Assembly (NCBI GenBank): GCA_025200525.1 | Contig: CM045762.1 | Location: forward strand, 78,303,217 to 78,367,216 | Direction: 5' to 3' | Length of the DNA stretch: 64,000 nt | Source: Camellia lanceoleosa | Taxonomy: Eukaryota > Streptophyta > Magnoliopsida > Ericales > Theaceae | In this document: positions 22,747 through 31,666 of the stretch, in pieces | How the letters are laid out: every line of letters begins with the position of its first letter | Position numbering within the stretch: the first letter of the stretch is position 1 | Program-made: the position numbers and the translations under genes | The notes under the pieces: model-generated | Database searches by the model: none | What the model was told of the DNA's origin: nothing | What the model saw: the letters and a program-made list of their open reading frames with translations, nothing else

Positions 22747-23595
22747 GCCCAATAGGGCATGGATCTTGTTGGACAACTGCCTCAAGCGACTAGACAAAGG
22801 AAGTTCCTACTAGTGGCAACAAATTATTTCACCAAGTGGGTAGAAGCTGAACTCCTTGCTAAGATTCGGGATATTGATGTAAAGAATTTCATATGGAGGA
22901 AAATCATCACCAGGTTTAGGTTGCCAAGGGCGATAATAGCAGACAATGGTACGTAGTTTGACAGTAAGCTAATCAAGAGCTTTTGTGCAAAGTACAAAAT
23001 CAAGAACTATTATTCCACTCCAAGCTTCCCTCAAAGCAATGGACAGGCAGAAGCATCCAACAAAACTATATTGGATGGGATTAAGAAGAGGCTAGAAGCA
23101 GCAAAGGGAAAGTGGGTGGATGAGTTACCCAATGTACTCTGGGCATATCAAACTACACCGAGAAGATCAACGGGGGAGTCCCCATTCACCATGGCTTATG
23201 GCACAGAAGCAGTTATTCCACTGGAGGTCGGCATCCCAAGGATCAGAACCTAGGGAGTAGAAAATGGGACCAATGAGGCATTCTTGGTCTGAGATCTGGA
23301 TCTGTTATAAGAAAAAATAGAGAAAGCAGTAATCCAGCTTGGGGTATACCAGTAGCAGCTTGCTAGGGCTTACAACAAGAAGGTCAACCCACGAGAGTTT
23401 CAAGTTGGGGACCTCGTCCTGAGAAAGGTCGTCAGCAACAAGAAGGATCCTAGAGAAGGCAAGCTTGGCCCAAACTGGGAGGGACTTTATAGAATCATCT
23501 CGGTCCTGGGCAATGGGGTATATCAGCTTGAAGACATTGAAGGAAAAGAGTTGCCAAGACTCTGGAATACTTGCAACTTGAAGTTTTTCTATCAT
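22747..23595 (+). pseudogene. Tat integrase, catalytic core and C-terminus
   Basis: The sequence resumes the integrase interrupted at 12932. It shows MDLVGQLPQATRQRKFLLV (first Asp), then YFTKWVEAELL, then IIADNGT (second Asp), then YYSTPSFPQSNGQAEASNK (catalytic Glu). VLWAYQTTPRRSTGESPF, MAYGTEAVIPLEVGIP and the C-terminal FQVGDLVLRKV and GPNWEGLYRI boxes follow. The DDE triad is intact, but stops at about 22953, 23251, 23290 and later break the frame. It ends at the TAG at 23595 after NLKFFYH. Confidence 0.9.
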
Positions 23596-24922
23596 TAGAT
23601 TTCCTTTTGTTTTTTTTAAGTTTTTTGTTATTAGCCGAAGTAATAATAAAATTTTAGCTCAATTTTTCAAACTTGTGAAAAACAATTGATCAGTCCTTAG
23701 GCGATGTTTCTAATTGAAACATAACGAATAACTTAGACTTACTATATGACAGAGTTAAATTATACTTGCATATAATAGAGTTGAACTAAGTTGGCAATGT
23801 TTCTGATTGAAACATGACGAATAACTTAGACTTATTATATGGCAGAGTTGAATTATACCTGCATATAATAGAGTTAAACTAAGTTAGCGATGTTTCTAAC
23901 TGAAACATGACGAATAACTCAGACTCATTATATGGCAGAGTTGAAATTATACTTACATATAATGGAGTTGAACTAAGTTGAATTAACCTAGATTTGCTGT
24001 GTCGACAGAATTAAAACTTTAAATGATAGTAAGTACATGTCAGTTAGATTAACAGAGAAACCAAGGTTGATGACCTCGGCCAATCTCTGTTTGAATCTGA
24101 CATTAGCGACAAGATCATAGGTACATACTTAATGAGAACATAAGTGAAACTTAAGTTCACATTAGGGGGGCAGAGAGCTGGAGAATGATAAAGAAAGTTT
24201 AAAAGTCTGGGAAGGCTTGTCAAACATTTTACAAGCTAGAGTTGGCTTAAACACTTCTTAAAAGAGTTGGCTTAAACACTTGTTGAAATTTTAGAAAAAT
24301 TTACAAGTTAAAGATTCGCCGAGGTAATATTACAAAGAAGTACATTTCCGGTTGCCGAGATGACTAGACTACCCAGCTTTAAGATAATTGAAGACAGAAG
24401 TCTTGATAGTTAAAAGTGAAATGGCAAGTTTTAAATAAACATTTGTGAAAATATTTTTGCAAATGTTTTTAAGTGTTAAGCCATAAACAGTCAGTGGGTA
24501 TATCCGATGTATTTTAGCCCGAGGAAGTTGCACAGTTAAGGTGTACTTTGAAGACGTGCAAATTATTCTAGGCATGGAATCATACAAGACAATAAAGAAA
24601 AGACAAGTATCAACACTTAGTCAAGAAAGAGGACTTGCATTCATATAAAGAAGTTGTTTAGATACGAAAGGGCACATCGACCATACTAAAGTTAAAACAT
24701 TGTCCAAAAGGTTACAGTAAACTCCAAAAATAGAAAAATACAAAGTAAAAAAAGCAACAACTGGTATCTAGACTACTCGGTGTCGACGGCAAGATGTGTC
24801 TCAGCCTTAAGAGACAACTGTGAACTTTTATCGGCAGCCTTCTCAACCTCGAGCTCAGCATTAATCTCTCATAGAGTCTAATCAATGCTCTTCTCAGTGA
24901 TTGACGCCTCGGATGTTATTTT
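23596..24922 (+). other. Tat 3' non-coding region
   Basis: There is no gene. The region lies between integrase and the antisense gene and contains a three-unit tandem repeat (23701-23980). A purine-rich TTAGGGGGGCAGAGAG at about 24163-24178 looks like a polypurine tract. Long 3' regions of this kind are normal in Tat/Retand elements. Confidence 0.65.
23701..23980 (+). repeat. Tandem repeat, 93-bp unit x 3
   Basis: Units start at 23701, 23794 and 23887, each opening with GCGATGTTTCT or a one-base variant and containing GAAACATGACGAATAAC and a CATATAATAGAGTTGAAC-type box. They differ by a few substitutions. The array lies in the 3' non-coding part of the Tat element. Confidence 0.85.
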
Positions 24923-27306
24923 CTAGGCGGAGGCACCTTTTGAGACCTTGTCTTCCTTATCCTGAGTCAAGTCTAGGACTTGCTCATTCAAAGTTGGGGA
25001 CTTGGCCCCAACAGGATCTTCAGCATTAGCCACATCGGCCTCTTCGTCTTCGGCTTCCTCTCCTTCTTCCTCTTCTTCTTCCCTTCCAGCCTTAGCCTCA
25101 GATTGGCTTGAAGCGGGTGGGAATGGCAGCACAAGTCGGCCTGCATCTCTGAAAGGAAAGTCCTCAGGGACAGCCAACTCCTTCAAAGTAGCCATCCAAC
25201 CAAGGGTGAAACCCTTGTTGCATGCCTCTTTGACTTGTTTTTTGTAGTTCTCGTCGGCTGCCTTCTCGACATAGACCTTCTCGTCCGCCGCTTTGATCTC
25301 AGCGGCTTTTGTGGCCAAGGCATCTTGGAGTTGGGCCTGGGCTTCGATCATTTTGCCTCGGCCTCTTTCTTCTCGGCCTTGAAGACCTCAATGATAGCCT
25401 TAGAACCCCCTGCCCTTTCATCGGCCTTGGCTTGGGCTTGTTTGGCTGCCTTGGCCTGATCTATCAATGTTTTCATCTTGGCCTGGCTTTATTTATAGTC
25501 TTGAGCAAACCAGCAGCCTCCTTGGTCTTGTGGACCAACTTTTTCTTCATTATCTCTATTTGCATCGTGAAGGAGTGGGCATGCTGGATTGCCTAGAAGA
25601 AATGCAAGGAATAAAGTTAGTAAAATCATTAAGTATGAAAAAAGAGAATGAAGAGTGCCAAGTGTTAGGGATTTACCTATACAGAATGCTGCACCATCAA
25701 AGCGAAATTTTCATATTTGTTGATCTTGACCATTTGGTTGAGGTCATTAGGAAGGAACAGTGCAGTGGAGAGGGTGACGCTGACCTCAATATCAGAGGCG
25801 CTGTCACCGGCTCTGACTGGCTTATCCTCAATTGTGATTAAGGGGGCCCAGGGGTCATCCAATTTAAGAGAAGCCGAGGTGGCTGCTGAGTCCAACCTCA
25901 GCTTCTTTGACTTGGTAGATTCAGAGGGTTCAGCCTCGGTGGGCCTCTTTTCGGCGGCAAAGGAACTTTTTTCTGCCTCAAATATTTTTGAGATCGGCAA
26001 GGTGTCCTCGGAGTCGATCTGAGTCACCGTTGCCTTGGCTTGGGCTTTCTTCAGCCTTTTGGCTTCGATTTGGGTTAAGACTGGGAATGTGAGGACTGGA
26101 CTGTAACAATGTTGGGGATGTTGGCTAGAAGATCATCAGCAACAGCCTTCTTGTGACCCATCTCGTCGGCGACAACGGCGACTGTGACTCTAGTACCGAA
26201 ATGGATTGCCAAAAGCACAGTTGAAGGGTTGGCCGGATGGTAAGCCGACGCCTCAGAACTTCAGCGTTTTCAGTTACGAGTTCTTCCTGTGGAGATAAGC
26301 GGTGGAGCTCGACGTCGGTATTGGCGTTGAGAGGGTGGAATTAGTTGTGGAGCAGAAGTTGATGGCTATTCTGCTGGGTCGAATGTTGAGGCTTGATCGG
26401 GCCTCGGTGATGAGATAGTTAGGGGAGTTATTGCTGAGAATGGAGACTTGCTCTTTTCGGGGACGTCGAGCAAAGTTGATTTGTAGGTTGGGATGTAGTT
26501 CAAGAGCAGAGGAGCCCTGCGCTGAATAATAGGCAAGTTCAGCAACCTCTTGAAATCTTTGCTAGGGAAGAATGTCTTGCGGAAGTCCTTCAGGGCTAAG
26601 GAAGAACTGCAAAGTAAAACAAACAGACATTAGAACATACAAAAATATCAAAGTAAAAAAGACTTGAAAGCAAGTAAAGTGGCACTTGGCTCTTACCATT
26701 TCCCTCTTTGAACACTGTTCGGCTTAAGGGGTAGAGATGAAGGTCCTCATCTGGTGAGAACTCCCATTTGCCAGAGACAATGAAATAATTGTCTCCAACA
26801 CCCTTGTTGGAGTCTGGGAGGTCGGCGATGAGTTTGTATTCTTTGGATCTCGATTCAAGGTAATAGATGTAGCCCTTTTCTGACTTTAGGCCACACATTG
26901 TATAATAGTATTGGATATCGGCTAAGGTTATCCTAGCATTTTCTCGGCTAGCTAGGGCAATGATACCGTTAATGACTCGGTAAGAGTTAATGGCTAGTTG
27001 CATTGGGTTGAGCTTATAATAGTGAAGGACTTCACAGAAGAGGATGTCAAGAGGGAACCTAAGTCCACACTCTATAAAGGCCACTACAGGAAAAGGCATG
27101 GAGTCCTTATCAGGCATGATGGAGTCCTCCTCCCCTGCTAGCCTAAGGTGGACATCGGTGGGGATAGCAAATTCCTGCCTAAAGTACTCTAGTTTGGTAG
27201 GAGTGTCTACCCTTCACCTAAACATTTCCATGATGTCGGCTAGAGCGACAAGGTGTTGGATTTCAGAAGGAAGTGTCTTGTCTATGTTTGAGTGGACCTT
27301 AGCTTA
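24923..27306 (-). pseudogene. Antisense gene of the Tat element (plant transposon-domain protein)
   Basis: Three coding blocks read on the minus strand, opposite to gag-pol. Block 1 (27306-26697) carries TKLEYFRQEFAIP, MPFPVVAFIECGLRFPLDIL, YYKLNPMQLAINSYR and GDNYFIVSGKWEF, the domain often labelled putative gypsy-type transposon or plant transposase-like. It ends at a donor ATG/GTAAGA, with an acceptor TTTGCAG at 26609-26607. Block 2 (26606-25677) is rich in Ser/Lys; it ends at donor TATAG/GTAAAT and block 3 starts after TTCTAG at 25592. Block 3 is a coiled-coil Glu/Lys/Ala region with an acidic C-terminus ending at 24923. Antisense genes here are known in Retand elements; their role is unknown. 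A TGA in block 1, a TAG at the block 2 edge and frameshifts break it. Confidence 0.75.
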
Positions 27307-28231
27307 ACTCAAAACAGAAGCTGGGGCAAGGGTTTTCAGAATCTAAGAGGAATTCGTTTCAATTTTTCCTAAGGATAGGAGTTCTAAAACAAATCCCAAA
27401 ACCTAAGACTATGAAAACAAGAATTGAAGGCAAGAATCTGGAAAACACAACAAGAAAACAGAAAACAACAGTAATTCAGACTCAAGACGAGCAAGAATTC
27501 AAAGAACATTGTGACAAAATGTGTGCAAGGGTGTGAGGCCAAGAACAATGGCAAAATCAACAAGTATGTAAGCGGTATGTGTGTACTTTGGAAGAGATTG
27601 AGCAGAAGCAAAATCATGAAACAAACATGCTCAATACATGGTAGAATTCAACGCACAAATTAATAATCAAGAACATGAACAGGTTTGCAATGGCAACAAA
27701 TAATGCAGTCGAGTTTTCTAGGAAAAAAACAAATTGATAAGAGGGAAAGCAGTGACTTACCAGAGGGAGTGACGCCGGTATGAGGTACGCCGAAGTTGAA
27801 CGATGGTGGTACGAGTGGCAGAACGTTGAAAGCCTCGCCAGAGTGGAAAAATGAAAGTAATTGCAGAAAGCTTCGCGAGAACAAAAATGGAGGATTTGGG
27901 GGAAAGTTAGAGAGAGAGAGCTTGGGAGAAGACGAAGATGTGAAAGTGAAAGACGAAGAAAGAGAAGTGTTTTTGATCAAAACACGAAAAGGCAACAAAA
28001 TGGTATTGAATATGCCTAAGATGACGTGCCTGTCAGGTGGCGCACGTAAAAACGACGCGACGTGATGGCGCGTGTCAGGTACGGTTCAATAGGGAAGAGA
28101 TGCGTGGCGAAAACGGTTGAGTTACCGTATGTGACAGCTCATACGCGTGTAGAAACTCTTGGAGTTCTTGATTTAATGAAGCAAAGACCTCGTCTAGGGG
28201 AACGATCTCGGTTAAAGAACTTGAAAGTAAG
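27307..28231 (-). promoter_or_regulatory. Probable leader/promoter side of the antisense gene
   Basis: On the minus strand this stretch is pyrimidine-rich (CT runs at 27900-27970) and precedes the antisense coding blocks, as a 5' leader would. Around 28020-28140 it is relatively CpG-rich, with ACGTG-type motifs, unlike the AT-rich surroundings. An open frame at 27998-27660 is Ser/Leu/Phe-rich and probably not a gene. In an intact Tat element the 3' LTR should follow; here sequence texture changes abruptly near 28231. Confidence 0.45.
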
Positions 28232-28858
28232 TTAATTTTTTAATTTTTTTAAAAGCATACCAAAAAAAAAGAAAAGAAAAGTAATGCAACTTAAAAAAAT
28301 CAAAAAAATAAATCAACAGACTTTTAACCCAATTCTGAAAAGAAATCTTTATCTCATGATTTGCACTCTCTCAATACTCCTTTGCTTCCCTCACAATTGA
28401 ACTAATGCTCCTCATTCTGAGACCATAATGGCAACCTAAGATTGTGGCTGAATGAGGCAACAGTGCCAGAGCGTAGCGGTTATAAATTTTTTCATGATTT
28501 TGTAACTATTTTTTTTTTTAAAAAGAATTGAAATGTACATTTTTATTTTTTTATGAATTCATTCATTTCGATTGGGTCCATACTATAGTCTGACACGTTT
28601 ACACATTATTTCCACGTCGTTTTACATTGGGATAATTTGGAAAATTAGCTAAAAGCTAGTTTTTAGCTTTTAACTCATTTTGAGTCATATTACTTTTTAC
28701 ATTTTTTATATACAAAAGGACAAAAAAAATTATAAAAAAAAAAGGACAAAAAAGTCAATTTTTAACTTATTTCTCAAATCACCCCATCGTAGTCAAAGGA
28801 AAGTGAGGTTCATTTCTTTTTATTATTGGTGGGTCATATTACTTATTACTAATATCAC
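28232..28858. other. AT-rich non-coding stretch
   Basis: There is no gene. It includes A-rich tracts at about 28258-28310 and a short hairpin of AGCTAAAAGCTAGTTTTTAGCT type near 28650. It separates the truncated Tat element from the LINE tail. Confidence 0.6.
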
Positions 28859-29142
28859 CCTAAAGGATGGCAGCTTGGGATTTGATTCTTTGTGTGTGTG
28901 TGTGTGTGTGTTGGGGGGGGGGGCGGAGGAGGGGATTTGCTGGGTTTGGTTTCTCTCCAATCCTTTGCAGTTGAGCTTGCAAATTATTGTGCTTTCTGTT
29001 CGGTGCCAACCTAGTTGGGATTGGGTTAGTTTGCTATGATGCTTTATGCTCTTCCTCTCCTTTATTGGTGTAATCTCATGTGTAATGTATAAGTTTGTCA
29101 TCAATAAAGTTTTTCTTTTTGCTGATCAAAAAAAAAATACAT
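28859..29142 (+). mobile_element. 5'-truncated LINE tail with 15-bp TSD
   Basis: The insert ends in AATAAAG, about twenty bases, then a run of A. It is flanked by the 15-bp direct repeat TATTACTAATATCAC at 28844-28858 and 29143-29157. A 3' oligo-A, long TSD and no 5' structure fit a 5'-truncated LINE. Its last 140 bp (from GTGCCAACCTAGTTGGGAT) recur at 51645-51792. It also contains a GT microsatellite and a G run at 28893-28922. No coding frame remains. Confidence 0.8.
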
Positions 29143-29470
29143 ATTACTAATATCACTATTGTATTAAATTTTTATGGGTAAATTATACTCACCTTTTTTT
29201 AGGTTTCTGACAAATATAGGGACTTTCCCTATGGTTTCAATAATTACAAAAATCTCTCATACTTTAGATAACAATATCAAGATTTCCCCAATCTGTCAAT
29301 TTTACAGAAACGACGTTAGTTTCTATACAAAATGACCATATTACCCTTTTGTTTGAGCCTAAATAGACGAAAATGCCCTTTGATTCCTCTCTTCAGTATT
29401 CAACTTTGTTTTTTTGTTTTTGTTTTTGTTTTTGTTTTGGTGCCTTCTCATCTCATCAGATTGAAACGCA

Positions 29471-29508
<38 letters not shown>

Positions 29509-29727
29509 CCCATCAATAGGCGATGGAAGTAGTAGAAGAGTCGAAGTTGCAGCAATGGTATAATGGAGGTAGATTGGGTGCTGAGGTGGGGCGATGGAGG
29601 GAATAATGGGTTGCTACGACACAATAGATGCAGAGAGATAGTGCGACAGCGGTGGGAGAGGCAAAGAAAAGCTGGATGACAACAATGAAATTGAAAGAGT
29701 TAGGTTCCTCAATTGCAAGTATCCAGA

Positions 29728-30240
29728 CACCACTGTGTTTAAAATCCAAAGGCACCAACCTCTCTCTCTCTATATATATATATAGATGTGTGTGTAGTTG
29801 TCTCATTTTTTGCTAATTTAGTATAAGAAAGTTGAAAATTTTGCTTTAGATCATTGGGATGTAGATTCCAAATTGCTCATTTAGTATAAGAAAGTTTAGA
29901 ATTTTGCTTTAGATCATTGGGATGTAGATTCCAAACACCACTGGATTCAAAATCCAAAGGCGCCAATCCTCTCTTTCTCTTTCTCTATATATATATTTGT
30001 ATTTGTATATTTTTTTTGCTAATTTAGTGTAAGAAAGTTGAAAATTTTGGTTTAAATCATTTAGGTGTAGATTCCAATCACCACTGGGTTCAAAATCTAA
30101 AGGCACCAATCCTCTCTCTCGCTCTCTCTATCTCTCTCTCTCTATATATATATTTGTGTATTTGAGTCTTTTTTTGCTAATTTAGTGTAAGAAAGTTTAA
30201 ATTTTTGCTTTAGATTAGTTAGTGTAGATCTAGAATGTGC
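29728..30240. repeat. Degenerate ~130-bp tandem repeat inside the MULE
   Basis: A unit of the form CACCACTG, then CAAAATCCAAAGGCACCAA, then a CT/TA microsatellite, then TTTGCTAATTTAGT, then AAGAAAGTT occurs near 29728, 29935 and 30080, with a partial copy to 30240. The units differ mainly in microsatellite length. Confidence 0.75.
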
Positions 30241-30960
30241 TCTGTAATGTTTAATTTTTGATTTTTGTGTATATATATATATTTGTGTATATGGATTGTT
30301 AGGAAAATGTTTAAAGAGAAAATAATGAGTTATTGGAAGTCCAAAAAAGTTCATATTCTTTGCTGGAAATCCAAACAATAAGTTATCAGGTTGGAAATCC
30401 AAACAAGTTGCTATTCTTTGTTGGTTTTCAATTCGTTGTTAAAAATCCAAAAAAGTGTATATGTATCTGAGTAATGTTAAAGACCTCAAAAATTCTACAT
30501 TCATAGGTGTGAAACCCACACAATGTGGGTCATATACCCATGTGAGACATTTGGTAGAATTTCTTAGATCTCTAGCATTTTTGTATGTATATATATAAGA
30601 ACATATGTATATATATAAACATACATCGGTTAAAAAATTGTTCATGTGTTTATATATTTGCTTATATATATACATATATCTATCAATATATTTGTATGTA
30701 TATATATCTGTTAGAAGAAAAGAAAATTTATTTCCATGTTCGAATGTGTGTACATATATATATATGTTAAACAAATTTAGAAATTAATTTAATTGGATTT
30801 TATTTTCTTTGCTAGAAATCAAAATATGTTTGCATGTGTTTATATACATGTATCTATTCATATATATGAGATTTGAAAAATCAATTGAACTATGTATTGC
30901 TTGTTTGAATTTGAGTATTGCTTTTTCTCAACGAGACATTTGAGGGCATTTATGGACATT
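30241..30960. other. TA-rich microsatellite stretch within the MULE
   Basis: Repeated TATATA/TATGTA tracts (30560-30870) are the main content. The open frames here are strings of Tyr/Ile from these tracts and are not genes. Confidence 0.7.
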
Positions 30961-31137
30961 TCAGCGTATATCTTTGATGACATGAGCAATTTCTATTAGT
31001 TGTGTGAACAACAGCCAAAAAATAGGGAAATCTTCATCTTGTCAGTTAAAATAGAGGAGGTTTCTGTAATTATTGAAATTAGAGGAAAGGTCCTTGTATT
31101 TGTCAAAAATCTTAGGGGAGGTAAGTGTAATTTACCC

Positions 31138-31666
31138 AAATTTTATTGATCTTTTCGGTTCTAATCAAATTTCTCATGATTGAACTTAGTTGAAAACAAT
31201 TAAAATTTTGAAAAAATTTCAATTTAGTATAAGTTTTTAAAAAATATTATAGATGAGTGATAAATTTTATAAATATTAATAATTAAAGTTATAAATCTTT
31301 TTAATAATCTGTAATAACTTTTTGATAATACCACTCATTTGTAAATTTTCTTTAAAAAATTAAGGTTTAATCATGCATTGCAATCAAAATTATAAAAATT
31401 CAAATTACAACTTGCTCGATACTATAGGGTTATAATTTGTAAAACATAGTTTAACTTTATATAATTATTGGAAAGAAAAAAAAATACTATATGCTAATAA
31501 TTTTTTGTTACAGTTTAGTTTAACTCTTATTTGAATACTAATAATTTATTTTAAAATTATAATCAAAAAAACATTGAGGGAGAATTTCTTATTTATTAAA
31601 AAAAAAAGTATAAAAATTAGGTGGACAGATAGACAAATAATTGACATTTGGACAATAGATGACATG
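31138..31666. other. AT-rich non-coding stretch
   Basis: Nothing recognisable is present apart from A/T runs. It lies between the MULE-like element and the duplicated Helitron segment. Confidence 0.6.

Larger units (their letters stand above)
6250..28231 (+). mobile_element. Tat/Retand-type Ty3-gypsy element, 3' LTR not found
   Basis: Read left to right it has a 5' LTR, primer-binding region, gag, protease, RT, RNase H, additional archaeal-type RNase H, integrase, a 3' non-coding region and an antisense gene. This order is diagnostic of the Tat lineage. Every frame is broken by stops or shifts except the second RT block. A Tekay chromovirus (12933-22741) is inserted in the integrase and the pol block carries a 1272-bp tandem duplication. 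I could not find a second copy of the LTR before or after 28231, so the right boundary is approximate and the element appears 3'-truncated. Confidence 0.85.
29176..31137. mobile_element. MULE-like element, 1962 bp, long TIR, ~9-bp TSD
   Basis: The left end GGGTAAATTATACTCACC and right end (reverse complement GGGTAAATTACACTTACC) begin imperfect inverted repeats of at least 100 bp, both continuing through a GACAAATA box and a CAATAATTACA box. The flanks read AAATTTTTAT on the left and AAATTTTAT on the right, a 9-bp duplication apart from one T. Long TIRs with a 9-bp TSD indicate the Mutator superfamily. No transposase is readable, so it is non-autonomous. The interior holds a GA tract (29472-29504) and a tandem array. 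Confidence 0.75.

Noticed and set aside
27660..28065. Possible host genes on either strand at 27660-28065
   Set aside because: The frames are low-complexity (Ser/Phe/Leu on minus, Glu/Lys on plus) and lie where the leader of the Tat antisense gene is expected.
30439..30787. Open frames of Tyr/Ile repeats
   Set aside because: They are translations of TA/TATG microsatellites inside the MULE-like element.
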